Source of the DNA: Microbaculum marinisediminis
GTDB taxonomy: Bacteria > Pseudomonadota > Alphaproteobacteria > Rhizobiales > Tepidamorphaceae
Direction of reading: 5' to 3'
DNA: 64,000 nucleotides
Assembly (NCBI RefSeq): GCF_025397915.1
Contig: NZ_JALIDZ010000009.1
Coordinates: 1 to 64,000 of the forward strand
A model generated the notes under the pieces. It had not been told where the DNA came from and searched no databases. It was given only the letters and a program-made list of their open reading frames with translations. A program made the position numbers and the translations under genes. Of the stretch, positions 9,145 to 16,947 are shown one piece after another (position 1 is the first letter of the stretch; each line of letters opens with the position of its first letter).

Positions 9145-9660
9145 CTAGGCGTTCGCGGCGCGCTGCTGCAGCTTTTCCGAGAAGGCCAGCAGGAAGGCCA
9201 GGCTCTTCTGCGCCTCGGGCTTCGACAGCATCGAGACGGTTGCGAGCATGCCCCCTTTCGCCGGCTTGCGGGCAGCCTCTTCGGCCGCCTCCTCCAGTGC
9301 CTCACGGGTGTTCTCGGCCAGCGTTCCCATCGCCTCGTTGCCGACGGTGTTGATCATCTGCTCGAAGAACATGAACATCCGCTCGACGATATTGTCGGTC
9401 GAGGCGTTCCGGGCAGCGTGCATCAACAGCACGAGCTCGAACAGGGTGTCGAGGGCCCCGACCTTGTGCAGCTCGGTGAGCCGGTCGAGTAGGCCGTGAA
9501 CGGCCTCGCTTGTCTGCTCGTCGTTGAGCCGGTCGACCAGCTCGAAGGCGCTGCCGCCGGTGATCGCGAGCCGCTCGACCATCGAGTCGGTGAGGGCTTC
9601 GCGTATGGCCAGCGTCAGCCGCGCCATTTCGTCGGCTGGCGGGTTGTTTGAGTCGGTCAT
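9145..9660 (-). CDS. DUF1641 domain-containing protein
   Basis: A 171-aa soluble, mainly helical, acidic protein of the DUF1641 family. The C-terminal half contains the family core (TVGNEAMGTLAENTREALEEA and GGMLATVSMLSKPEAQKSLAFLLAF). Its biochemical role is unknown. DUF1641 genes recur next to sulfide:quinone-reductase-like flavoproteins, and that pairing holds here: it starts 10 bp after the SQR-like gene and is the last gene of the operon. A partner of the flavoprotein is the simplest inference. Confidence 0.82.
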   Translation of the reverse strand: MTDSNNPPADEMARLTLAIREALTDSMVERLAITGGSAFELVDRLNDEQTSEAVHGLLDRLTELHKVGALDTLFELVLLMHAARNASTDNIVERMFMFFEQMINTVGNEAMGTLAENTREALEEAAEEAARKPAKGGMLATVSMLSKPEAQKSLAFLLAFSEKLQQRAANA

Positions 9661-9670
9661 CGTCGCCTCC

Positions 9671-10810
9671 TCACAGCAAGCCGCGGGCCGACAGCCAATA
9701 AAGTCGGTTATAGGCGAGCTTGAACCAGTGGATCATCTGCGACGGCGGGCCCGGATTGGGCGGCGTCGTATAGTTGAACCATACATAGGTGCCCGTGTTC
9801 AGGCCCGTCTCGACGAAGCAGAAGACCTTGCCGTCGTAGTGGCGCGCCCAGCGACCTTCCTTGATGAGCGAGGTCAGGTTGTCGATGATCGTGTCAGCCT
9901 CGAAATGCGCGGTCGAGCCGGCTTTCGAGATCGGCAGATTGGTGGTATCGCCGCAAATGAAGACGTCGGAGGAGCCTTCGCGCAGAAGCGTATTGCGCTC
10001 GGTGGGCACCCAGCCGCCGGCGCCGAGATCGGAATCGAGGATGACCTGCTGGCCGGTGTGCGGCGGAATGGTGATGAGCAGGTCGTAGGGAAGCGTCGTG
10101 CCCTCTTCGGACGTGATCGTCTTGGCGGCGGGGTCGACGTCCTTGGTGTTGAAGAACGTCTCCGACTTGATCCCGTGCTTCTCGAACTCGGGCACCGCCC
10201 AGGCGGCGACGGGCTCCAGCGTGTGCAGCCGGCCGATTGGATAGGTGTAGGTGATCTCGCTGTTGTCGAGCACGCCCTTGGACTCGAGGAAGTCCTTCAA
10301 CATGAAGGTGACTTCGAGCGGCGCCACGGGGCACTTGTGCGGCACGTTGACGTTGAGGACGATCTTGCCGCCCTGGAAGTCGTCGAGCGCCTCCCGCAGC
10401 TTGCGGGCGCCGTCGAGATCGTAGAACCAGTGGCCGCCCTCGACCATGCCGGGAATGTTGTCGGGACGAATGCGCGACCCGGTCGCGATCACAAGGTAGT
10501 CGTAGTCGTAGGTCTTGCCGGATTCGGTCGTGACCGCCTTGTTCTCGACATCGATGTGCTTGGCCGGATCGATATGGTAGGGGACCTTGCGGTTCAGCAC
10601 CTTGCGCTGCGGGCGGAACAGCTCTGCCTCGCGCATGCGGCCGAACGGAATGTACAAGAGGCCCGGCTGGTACATGTGGGTGTCGGACGTCCCCAGCATG
10701 GTGATGGAGACGGCGCCCGAGGACATTTCCTCGTGAAGCTGTCGGCACAGGCCGTTGGCCACAATCGTGCCGGCGAGGCCTCCGCCGACAATCAGTATTT
10801 TCTTAGCCAT
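9671..10810 (-). CDS. Sulfide:quinone oxidoreductase-like FAD flavoprotein
   Basis: A 379-aa two-dinucleotide-binding flavoprotein of the SQR/flavocytochrome c family. Seen: the N-terminal FAD motif VGGGLAGTIVANGL, the second motif region DYLVIATGSRIRP, the KCPVAPLE loop with a cysteine at the position of an SQR redox Cys, the DVFICGDTTNLP FAD-binding strand, and a C-terminal FCFVETG with a second Cys. The C-terminus has amphipathic segments suited to peripheral membrane binding. It may oxidise sulfide or a protein persulfide and reduce quinone; subtype and substrate are not certain. ATG 10810 is preceded by GGAGGGAAAA. It lies downstream of tusA and upstream of DUF1641, so it could generate or consume the sulfane sulfur handled by the operon. 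Confidence 0.85.
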   Translation of the reverse strand: MAKKILIVGGGLAGTIVANGLCRQLHEEMSSGAVSITMLGTSDTHMYQPGLLYIPFGRMREAELFRPQRKVLNRKVPYHIDPAKHIDVENKAVTTESGKTYDYDYLVIATGSRIRPDNIPGMVEGGHWFYDLDGARKLREALDDFQGGKIVLNVNVPHKCPVAPLEVTFMLKDFLESKGVLDNSEITYTYPIGRLHTLEPVAAWAVPEFEKHGIKSETFFNTKDVDPAAKTITSEEGTTLPYDLLITIPPHTGQQVILDSDLGAGGWVPTERNTLLREGSSDVFICGDTTNLPISKAGSTAHFEADTIIDNLTSLIKEGRWARHYDGKVFCFVETGLNTGTYVWFNYTTPPNPGPPSQMIHWFKLAYNRLYWLSARGLL

Positions 10811-10882
10811 GGTTTTCCCTCCCCAATCGGCATCCCTCCCGCCGCGCCACAATGGCGCGATCCCGTGGAGCCGTCTCGAAGC

Positions 10883-11113
10883 TTACTTGGCCTTACGCAC
10901 GACGATCGACCAGTGGTCGCCCTCCTTGTCCACACCGACCATCTCGTGCTTCACCTTGTTGACCCATTCAGGGATGTCGTCTGCAGACCCCTTGTCGCTC
11001 GACAGGACCTCGATCTCGTCGCCGATCTCGACCAGCTTCAGCGCCGCGATGAGCTCCATAAGCGGGCCAGGACAATAGGCGCCGCGCGCGTCGATCTTGG
11101 TTCTCTGAGCCAT
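10883..11113 (-). CDS. tusA: TusA-family sulfur carrier (second copy)
   Basis: A 76-aa TusA/SirA-fold protein. The CPxP-type motif is CPGP (residues 14-17), whose Cys would carry a persulfide, followed by the amphipathic helix and the SSDKGSADDIPEWV strand-turn typical of the family. It differs clearly from the other TusA of this operon (CPLP), so the two probably have different partners. It lies between a DsrE-like gene and the SQR-like flavoprotein and may pass sulfane sulfur between them. Confidence 0.88.
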   Translation of the reverse strand: MAQRTKIDARGAYCPGPLMELIAALKLVEIGDEIEVLSSDKGSADDIPEWVNKVKHEMVGVDKEGDHWSIVVRKAK

Positions 11114-11135
11114 CCGGACGAGCCTTCTTCTTTCC

Positions 11136-11531
11136 TTACAACGTAATGAACTGGCCGTTTTCGGCGTCCGACAGGAACTTGGTGAGGCCGAGCGCGCCGT
11201 CGAACAGGCCGTCCTCGAGCCGGTCCAGCTCCCATCCCTTGACGTCGAGCGCCATGGAACAGGCCCACATCTTCAAATCGCCGAGATCCTTGCCCTGCTG
11301 AAACAGCATGACGGCGTCAGGCGCCTTCTTTTCCTTCAGAAGCGCGGAGAACGCACCGCCCTGGTAGCGCTTGTCGGGGTCCGCGCCCTTCTCGAAGGCG
11401 AACATGGCGTTCATGGAGACGAACACCTCGACGGGACGCTCGGAAACGGCTCCGACGGACGCCATCATCGCAGCCATCTGCACCTTCTCGTGCTCGCCGG
11501 AGCAAAGCAGGATGTATAGCGGTTGCGTCAT
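11136..11531 (-). CDS. DsrE/DsrF-family sulfurtransferase-like protein
   Basis: A 131-aa protein of the DsrE fold. It begins with a YILLCSGEHEKVQMA strand-helix and has a VSMNAMFAFEKG segment and a C-terminal conserved Cys in KMWACSMALDV, the position of the persulfide-carrying Cys in DsrE proteins. Short DsrE-like proteins pair with TusA in sulfane-sulfur transfer. Here it is flanked by tusA genes on both sides, with gaps of only 22-28 bp, so it very likely exchanges sulfur with one or both. The exact DsrE subgroup cannot be set by eye. Confidence 0.82.
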   Translation of the reverse strand: MTQPLYILLCSGEHEKVQMAAMMASVGAVSERPVEVFVSMNAMFAFEKGADPDKRYQGGAFSALLKEKKAPDAVMLFQQGKDLGDLKMWACSMALDVKGWELDRLEDGLFDGALGLTKFLSDAENGQFITL

Positions 11532-11559
11532 CGACCTGCTCCCTGTCCCGCCGCCGAAA

Positions 11560-11787
11560 TCAGGCGGTGTGCTTGATGACGAAGGTGAAGCTGCCGCCCT
11601 CTTCCTTGGACTCCAAGAGCTCGTTGCCGGTCGTGCGGCAGAAGGCTTCGAAGTCCTTCACCGCGCCGGGATCGGTCGCGATGACTTCGAGGGTCGCGCC
11701 CGCGGGCATGTCCTTGAGCGTCTTCTTGGCGCGCAGAATGGGCAGCGGGCAGTTCAGACCTTTGACGTCGAGTACCTGGTCGGCCAT
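11560..11787 (-). CDS. tusA: TusA-family sulfur carrier (first copy)
   Basis: A 75-aa classical TusA: LDVKGLNCPLPILRAKK with the persulfide-forming Cys in CPLP near residue 13, followed by GATLEVIATDPGAVKDF and a final beta strand. In organisms with the sHdr pathway, TusA brings sulfane sulfur to the cytoplasmic sHdr complex. The gene lies directly after the larger DsrE3-like gene, a frequent pairing in sulfur oxidisers. Confidence 0.92.
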   Translation of the reverse strand: MADQVLDVKGLNCPLPILRAKKTLKDMPAGATLEVIATDPGAVKDFEAFCRTTGNELLESKEEGGSFTFVIKHTA

Positions 11788-11826
11788 GGGGGTTCTTCTC
11801 CGATACTACTGTGAATTTGTTGTCGT

Positions 11827-12339
11827 TCAGATGAACAGGTTGATATCGCTCTTGGTCGCCGTCTCGATATAGGTGGCGGCGCCACCGAGAACCGGACCTT
11901 CGATCATGTCGTCCTTGGTGTACTCGAACAGATCCATGGTCATCTGACAGGCGATCATGTTGACGTCGGCCTCAATGGCCATCTCGCGCAGTTCCTCGAT
12001 CGAGGCGACGCCCTTCTTCTTGATAAGATTCTTCATCATCACCGTCGCCGCCGAGTCGACACCGGGAATGGCCGAGGCGATGTTCGGCATCCCGATATGC
12101 ATGCCCATCATCGGCATTTCCATCGCGGGATTGCCCAGCGGCGTCACGCCGAGGTTTAGCTTCTTCTTCAGAAGGGCGAGGCCGTAGAAGGTGAAGAACA
12201 TCGTCACATTCAGGCCCATCGCCGCGGCCGTCGTCCCCAGAATGAACGGAGGGTAGGCCCAGTCGAGCGACCCTTTGGTCACGATGATCGACATGCTCTT
12301 GTTATTTGCCAAATCGGCACCTGCGGTTTGCGTGCTCAC
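11827..12339 (-). CDS. DsrE3-like sulfurtransferase (DsrE/F/H family)
   Basis: A 170-aa member of the longer DsrE family (DsrE2/DsrE3 type). It shows the N-terminal SIIVTKGSLDWAYPPFILG strand-helix, a methionine- and glycine-rich loop (GNPAMEMPMMGMHIGMPN) that is characteristic of the group, and the conserved Cys in MIACQMTMDLF. There are no strong transmembrane helices, which favours soluble DsrE3 over membrane DsrE2. The start is GTG 12339 with AGGAGGA upstream. The tusA gene follows 39 bp later; together they probably transfer sulfane sulfur towards sHdr. Confidence 0.85.
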   Translation of the reverse strand: MSTQTAGADLANNKSMSIIVTKGSLDWAYPPFILGTTAAAMGLNVTMFFTFYGLALLKKKLNLGVTPLGNPAMEMPMMGMHIGMPNIASAIPGVDSAATVMMKNLIKKKGVASIEELREMAIEADVNMIACQMTMDLFEYTKDDMIEGPVLGGAATYIETATKSDINLFI

Positions 12340-12415
12340 GATGCCGTCCTCCTGTCTGTTTTCGCCTCACGAACCGGGCCCGGAGACCATCCCCTGCCCG
12401 GCCGGATCCTAAGGT

Positions 12416-12853
12416 CTAGGCGCAACCGGCGAACTCGTCGGCCGCCATCTTCGCTTCGTAGGGGCCCTCGACCGCGCTTCCCGGCGTCAGACCGTCGGCT
12501 GCGCCCGGTTCGGCGGGCTTCACCTTCACCAGCCAGCCGCCGCCGTAGGGATCGGCATTGGCCATCTTGGGGTTGGAGCTGAGATCTTCATTGACCTCGA
12601 TCACATCCGCATCGAAGGCGATCTTGGCGGGGCCGACCCACTTGCCCGACTCGATGGTGGCGCAGGACTTGCCGGCCTTCACCGTGCGGCCCGCCTTCTT
12701 GGGCGTGAAGGCGACGAGCTCGCCGGCCATCGCCGAGGCGACGGCGGTCATGCCGAGCGTCAGCGTGCCGTCGCCATTGTCGCGGTACCAGATGTTGTTG
12801 TCGACGTCGTAGAGAAGATCGTCGGGGAGATCGCAGCCGCGTACAGTAGCCAT
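12416..12853 (-). CDS. lbpA: Lipoate-binding protein LbpA (GcvH-like) of the sHdr pathway
   Basis: A 145-aa lipoyl-domain protein related to glycine-cleavage H protein but belonging to the sulfur-oxidation LbpA group by context. The lipoylation site is the Lys in IESGKWVGP near residue 71, within a beta hairpin after AGKSCAT. LbpA is an obligate component of sHdr-type thiosulfate oxidation and is thought to carry electrons or substrate on its lipoamide. AAGGAG sits 7 nt before ATG 12853. It is in the sHdr operon, and its dedicated ligase gene lies upstream at 20499-21575. No glycine-cleavage genes (gcvT, gcvP) are nearby. Confidence 0.93.
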   Translation of the reverse strand: MATVRGCDLPDDLLYDVDNNIWYRDNGDGTLTLGMTAVASAMAGELVAFTPKKAGRTVKAGKSCATIESGKWVGPAKIAFDADVIEVNEDLSSNPKMANADPYGGGWLVKVKPAEPGAADGLTPGSAVEGPYEAKMAADEFAGCA

Positions 12854-12869
12854 TAGTCGCTCCTTGAGT

Positions 12870-13343
12870 TCATAAGTGCCGGGCGCTGCCTTGCGCCGTT
12901 TCATCTTGGCGCAACGGCCGCGACGAGCAGCAGAACTCGCCGAGCCCGGAATTTTCCAGCTTACCGCCAATAAATAATATCAGATGACGCGCCACCATAG
13001 CACCGAAACGCAGATTTCGAACGACATCCTCGGCGGAGGGATCGTCCTTTACGAGATTGCGGTGATAGACGAGTTCGCGGCAGGACTCCCGGCAGGCGTT
13101 GAAGCTCGGATCGCCCTTTGCCGCCTGACGGTGCAGCGCCAAGAGGCGGAAGCCCTCGACCTGCGCGTCGGTCGGCTCGCGGTCGTGCGCCACCAGCCAG
13201 CGTTCGAGAACCGCTTCGCCGATCGCCAACAGCTCGTCGGCGAGTTCGGGCGCGTCGGCGGCCAATATCCCGTCCGGCGCATCGAGGAACCAATCGATGC
13301 GCTCCGACATGGCGTCAAAGGTCGGCAGGGCGGCGTGTCCCAT
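12870..13343 (-). CDS. Conserved-position unknown protein between hdrB2 and lbpA
   Basis: A 157-aa soluble protein I cannot assign to a named family. It is helical. The central part reads DGILAADAPELADELLAIGEAVLERW, followed by FNACRESCRELVYH with a CxxxC pair and FGAMVARHLILFIGG. The tail carries adjacent cysteines (EFCCSSRPLRQ). ATG 13343 overlaps the hdrB2 stop by one base (TGATG), so it is translationally coupled to hdrB2, and lbpA follows after 16 bp. Its position argues for an accessory or assembly role in the sHdr-LbpA system. Confidence 0.75.
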   Translation of the reverse strand: MGHAALPTFDAMSERIDWFLDAPDGILAADAPELADELLAIGEAVLERWLVAHDREPTDAQVEGFRLLALHRQAAKGDPSFNACRESCRELVYHRNLVKDDPSAEDVVRNLRFGAMVARHLILFIGGKLENSGLGEFCCSSRPLRQDETAQGSARHL

Positions 13344-14269
13344 CACACGAGCCCCTTCTCGTGCAACAGGTCGGTTGCGTCGGAGAAATTCTCCTGCACG
13401 CCGACCTGACGCTGGGACAGCCCCAGCGCGATGCCCAGGAGCTGGGTGAAGTAGAGGATCTTCACGCTGGTCTTGCGGCCGAGCACCTTCTCGGCGCGGA
13501 CCTGATGCATCTCCAGGCCCGTATGGCAGGTCGGGCACTCGGTGGCGATCACGTCGGCGCCGCATGCCTCGGCCGTGGTCAGCAGGTTGAGCACGAGCTT
13601 TGTCGAGGTGTCGGAATCCGATAGCGTGTGCGCGCCGCCGCAGCAGGCCGTCTTCAGCGGATAGTCGACGTTCTCGGCGCCAGCGGCGGCGAGAATGTCG
13701 TCCATGAAATGCGGCTGCAGCGTCGATTCCGAGCCCGGCCCCTTGTCCTTCTCGGGGAAGATGTGCCTGGGGCGCGTGTACATGCAGCCGTAGTAGTTGG
13801 CGACCTTCAGGCCTTTCAGCGAGTTCTTCACCCGCGCCTTGATGCCCTCTTCGCCAATCGAGTCCTTGATCCAGTCGAGGGCGTGGATCGTCTCGACCTT
13901 GCCGGCCTCGTAGGTCTTGTGGCCCGCTTTCGAGGAAAGGCGCTCAGTCACCTCGCGCGAGCCTTCGTCGTTCGCCAGGTCGTACTCGGCCTTCTTGAGG
14001 TTGTGATAGCAGCCGTTGCAGGGCGCCATCACCGTGTCGAAGCCCATATCCTCGGCGATCGTGAGATTGCGCGCCGACAGATAGGTCTGCAGCTTGGGAT
14101 CGATGTTCTTGACCTCCATCGCGCCGCAACAGTTCCAGTTCTTCAGCTCGACCAGATCGAGGTCCAGGGCCTTGCCGACCGCCTTGGTGGAGCGGTTGTA
14201 GGCGTGGCCGGTGCCCTCAAGCGCGCAGCCCGGGTAATAGGCGACCTTCTTGTGCTTGCCAGTCATCAT
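13343..14269 (-). CDS. hdrB2: sHdr heterodisulfide-reductase-like subunit B2
   Basis: A 308-aa protein with two intact CCG domains. The first runs from YYPGCALEGTG through NWNCCGAME to APCNGCYHN; the second from YYGCMYTRP through KTACCGGAH to TECPTCHTG. In methanogen HdrB each CCG cysteine set binds a noncubane [4Fe-4S] cluster that carries out disulfide chemistry, so this is the likely catalytic sulfur-handling subunit. ATG 14269 overlaps the hdrC2 stop (ATGATGA). It is part of the conserved order C1-B1-A-hyp-C2-B2. Confidence 0.93.
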   Translation of the reverse strand: MMTGKHKKVAYYPGCALEGTGHAYNRSTKAVGKALDLDLVELKNWNCCGAMEVKNIDPKLQTYLSARNLTIAEDMGFDTVMAPCNGCYHNLKKAEYDLANDEGSREVTERLSSKAGHKTYEAGKVETIHALDWIKDSIGEEGIKARVKNSLKGLKVANYYGCMYTRPRHIFPEKDKGPGSESTLQPHFMDDILAAAGAENVDYPLKTACCGGAHTLSDSDTSTKLVLNLLTTAEACGADVIATECPTCHTGLEMHQVRAEKVLGRKTSVKILYFTQLLGIALGLSQRQVGVQENFSDATDLLHEKGLV

Positions 14270-15012
14270 TCCGCTCCCTGAGTATCGAGACCGAGTGCGC
14301 GCCGGTCGGCTTCCTTGCGCTCGGTGACATATTCGGCGATCGCTGCGCTCGCCGCGTCCCAGTTGCGGGTGCGCGGATGGAACACCGAGGCGAGGCCCAT
14401 CTTCATCAGCAGGCTGACCGGCAACTGCGTCAGCAGGCCGCGGACCAAGGCGATAAGCCAGTCCTGGAACAGGGACTGCCCGGTGCGCGCGAAGAACCGC
14501 CGCAGCACCTTGCCGTCCTCGATCTTGCCGGTGGCGAAGACCTGCGACGAAAACTCCTCGTCGAACACCATCGCCGGCGACTTCGGGGTGTAGCCCTTGA
14601 GCTCCAGCCAGTGCGAGGTCGCTTTCATGACCCCTTCCGGGAAGACGTCGCGGGGGCAGGCATAGGTGCATTTGTTGCAGGACACGCACTGCCAGATGAT
14701 GTCCTTGTCGCGCACCAGCTCGTCCTCGAACCCCATGCGGATCAGGTAGATCCAGTAGCGCGGGTTGAAGTCCGGGTTGAGGGCGTTGACGGTGCAGGCG
14801 TTGGTGCACGAGCCGCATTGCCAGCAACGATGGATGAATTCGCCGCCGGGAAGCGCGGCGATCTCGTCCTGCAGCGCCTCGTTGTAATCGGTGATCTCAC
14901 GGCTTTCGATGAAGGTCGACCAGTGACCGGAGACATCGATGCCGTCGAGCTCCAGATGTTCGTGGGTGACCAGATTTTCCGGCCTGATCAGTGATTTCTC
15001 ATGGATCGGCAT
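14266..15012 (-). CDS. hdrC2: sHdr iron-sulfur subunit C2
   Basis: A 248-aa HdrC-like electron-transfer protein with two [4Fe-4S] motifs: CWQCGSCTNAC near residue 63, and CVSCNKCTYACP about 45 residues later. It has a long C-terminal helical extension (RGLLTQLPVSLLMKMGLAS) that could contact a membrane or HdrB2. It should relay electrons between HdrB2 and the FAD of HdrA. It starts 10 bp after the hyp gene and overlaps hdrB2 by 4 bases. Confidence 0.92.
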   Translation of the reverse strand: MPIHEKSLIRPENLVTHEHLELDGIDVSGHWSTFIESREITDYNEALQDEIAALPGGEFIHRCWQCGSCTNACTVNALNPDFNPRYWIYLIRMGFEDELVRDKDIIWQCVSCNKCTYACPRDVFPEGVMKATSHWLELKGYTPKSPAMVFDEEFSSQVFATGKIEDGKVLRRFFARTGQSLFQDWLIALVRGLLTQLPVSLLMKMGLASVFHPRTRNWDAASAAIAEYVTERKEADRRALGLDTQGAE

Positions 15013-15022
15013 TAGCGTTTCC

Positions 15023-15895
15023 TCAGCTTGTCAGCCGGCGCGGCTCGCCCAGCACGTAGGCTTCGCCGTCGATCAGTTTCAGGCGGGTGCGGCCGGACTC
15101 GGTATCGACCGCGTCGAGGCCGAGCAGGCGGCGCGTGTGCGCCATGGCATCCGTCTTGGCGGTGCCGCAGAAATCGGCCCGCAGAAACTGACTGCCCTTA
15201 TCGTTTATGTAGTCCGCGTAGACGTGTGCGCAGAGCAGGTCCATGTAGAACGGCAGCTCGCGGAACACGCCGTTGTCGTGCAGGAAGCCTTCCAGCTCCT
15301 CGCGCAGCACCCGGAACGTGGCGAAATCGTCCGCCACGTCGATATTGCCGGCCTCGCGGCCGTCGTTGGAGAACCAGATCTCGCGCAGAACTCCGGTGTT
15401 GACCCGGGCGTCCCACATCCAGCGCGTCATCAGCGGATAGCGCTGCGGCGCGGTGAAGTGCAGCACCTCGGCGGCAAGATCGCGGACCCAGCGATGCTCG
15501 CGATCGGCCGGGAACCCCTTGATGAAGGCGGCCATGCGATCGTCGGTCGTGGAGACGTCGGACCACCCCTCGAGCAATGCTTCCAGCCGCTGGCGCATGT
15601 CGGCGAAACCATGCCTTCCAAGCCAGGCGCCGATACGGCGGCGGGCCGGGGTTATGAAGGCGGCGAGATCGTAGAACTCCGGCTCGGTCAGCTCCGCGAC
15701 CTTGCCCTTGCCTAGCACCTCCTCGAAGAGCGAGGCCTTCAGCGCCAACGCGCCGACGTAGCGCTCGACGCCACCGGTGTCCTCGGCGGACTCGGCCAGA
15801 TGCTCGAACGCGCGCCGGAGCACCGGCCCCGACAGATCGAGAACGGGGCCGGACGGCGCCGGGGCCTTGGGCCTGACTGCGCCGATCGGCCACAT
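15023..15895 (-). CDS. sHdr-associated protein Hyp
   Basis: A 290-aa soluble protein with no assigned enzymatic function that is consistently found between hdrA and hdrC2 in type I sHdr clusters. The N-terminus is proline-rich and the rest helical, including LRREELEGFLHDNGV-like and YMDLLCAHVYADYIND segments and a CGTAKTDAMAHTRRLL region near the C-terminus. ATG 15895 overlaps the hdrA stop by one base (TAATG). Its invariant position suggests a structural part of, or assembly factor for, the complex; this is inference from context. Confidence 0.85.
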   Translation of the reverse strand: MWPIGAVRPKAPAPSGPVLDLSGPVLRRAFEHLAESAEDTGGVERYVGALALKASLFEEVLGKGKVAELTEPEFYDLAAFITPARRRIGAWLGRHGFADMRQRLEALLEGWSDVSTTDDRMAAFIKGFPADREHRWVRDLAAEVLHFTAPQRYPLMTRWMWDARVNTGVLREIWFSNDGREAGNIDVADDFATFRVLREELEGFLHDNGVFRELPFYMDLLCAHVYADYINDKGSQFLRADFCGTAKTDAMAHTRRLLGLDAVDTESGRTRLKLIDGEAYVLGEPRRLTS

Positions 15896-16947
15896 TACTC
15901 GGCTGCCTCGCGAACGGGGGTGTGCGCAAGCGTCAGCGCCGCCATGGCGGCCGATTGCCCCTGGGCGATGGAGTCGTCGATCGTCTCCGGCCCCGTCGCG
16001 GCGCCGGCGACGAAGACGCCCGGACGCGAGGTGTGCGACATCGACGAATAGGCCGACGCCTTCTCGATGTGGCCGTGCTTCTCCAGCTTGACGTCGAAGA
16101 TGGCCGACAGCGTCATGTTGTCGACGTTCGGGTCCATGCCGATGGCGTGCACCACCATGTCGAAGGGAATGGTGATCGGGCGTTTGACCAGGGTGTCCTC
16201 GCCCTTGACGATCAGCCGCTTGCCGTCCGACGTCACCTCGGCGATGCGCGCCTTGATGTACTTGACCTTATGCTCCTCCTGGCTCTGCCAGTAGTAGAGG
16301 TCCTCGTAGAGGCCGAAGGTACGGATATCCATGTAGTAGATGTAGACGTTGCACTGCGGTAGCTCCTCGCGGATCTCCATGGCGAGATTGGAGGACACCG
16401 TGCAGCAGATCTTCGAGCACCACTCGCGGCCGATCTGGCGATCGCGCGAGCCGACGCAGAGCAGGATCGCGACGCGATCTGGCTTGCGGCCATCGGAGGG
16501 GCAACGCACGCCTTTGCCGGACGAGATCATCTGCTCGACCTGGGTGGTCGTGACCACGTCGGGATAAGTGCCGAAGCCCCATTCCGGCTTGTTGACGGAG
16601 TCGAAATGGGTGAACCCGGTGGCCAGGATGGTCGCGCCGGCCTTCACCTCGGTCCCATCGGACAGGGTCGCGGTGAAGTCGCCGGGCTCGCCGGCAAAGG
16701 TCTTCACCGTCGTGTTGAGATGGACCGTGACGTTGCCGTCGCCCTCGACGCGGGAGACCATGCCGCCGATCGCATCCTTCGCCCACAGCCCGGAGGGGAC
16801 GAGCTTGGCGTAGCCCGACTGGATCGGCGCGCCGCCCAGGAACTCGGCCTTGTCGACCATCACCACCGACTGCCCGGCCGCGGCCAGCGACTGGGCGGCG
16901 GACAGACCGGCGGGACCACCGCCGACGATAAGAACTGGCTTGCTCAT
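15895..16947 (-). CDS. hdrA: sHdr FAD-binding subunit A
   Basis: A 350-aa HdrA-like flavoprotein, much shorter than the ~650-aa methanogen HdrA because the extra ferredoxin domains are absent. It has an N-terminal FAD motif VGGGPAGLSAAQSL, the ILATGFTHFD strand, the cluster-binding cysteine set LLCVGSRDRQ followed by WCSKICC near residue 180, and a C-terminal FVAGAATGPETI with the second FAD-contact motif. This is the core of the soluble sHdr complex and would collect electrons from the C/B subunits. ATG 16947 overlaps the hdrB1 stop (ATGA). Confidence 0.94.
   Translation of the reverse strand: MSKPVLIVGGGPAGLSAAQSLAAAGQSVVMVDKAEFLGGAPIQSGYAKLVPSGLWAKDAIGGMVSRVEGDGNVTVHLNTTVKTFAGEPGDFTATLSDGTEVKAGATILATGFTHFDSVNKPEWGFGTYPDVVTTTQVEQMISSGKGVRCPSDGRKPDRVAILLCVGSRDRQIGREWCSKICCTVSSNLAMEIREELPQCNVYIYYMDIRTFGLYEDLYYWQSQEEHKVKYIKARIAEVTSDGKRLIVKGEDTLVKRPITIPFDMVVHAIGMDPNVDNMTLSAIFDVKLEKHGHIEKASAYSSMSHTSRPGVFVAGAATGPETIDDSIAQGQSAAMAALTLAHTPVREAAE

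Noticed and set aside
12416-12853. Annotation of LbpA as glycine-cleavage H protein (gcvH)
   Set aside because: The fold is the same, but gcvT and gcvP are absent, the gene is inside the sHdr operon, and a dedicated lipoate ligase lies next to it.
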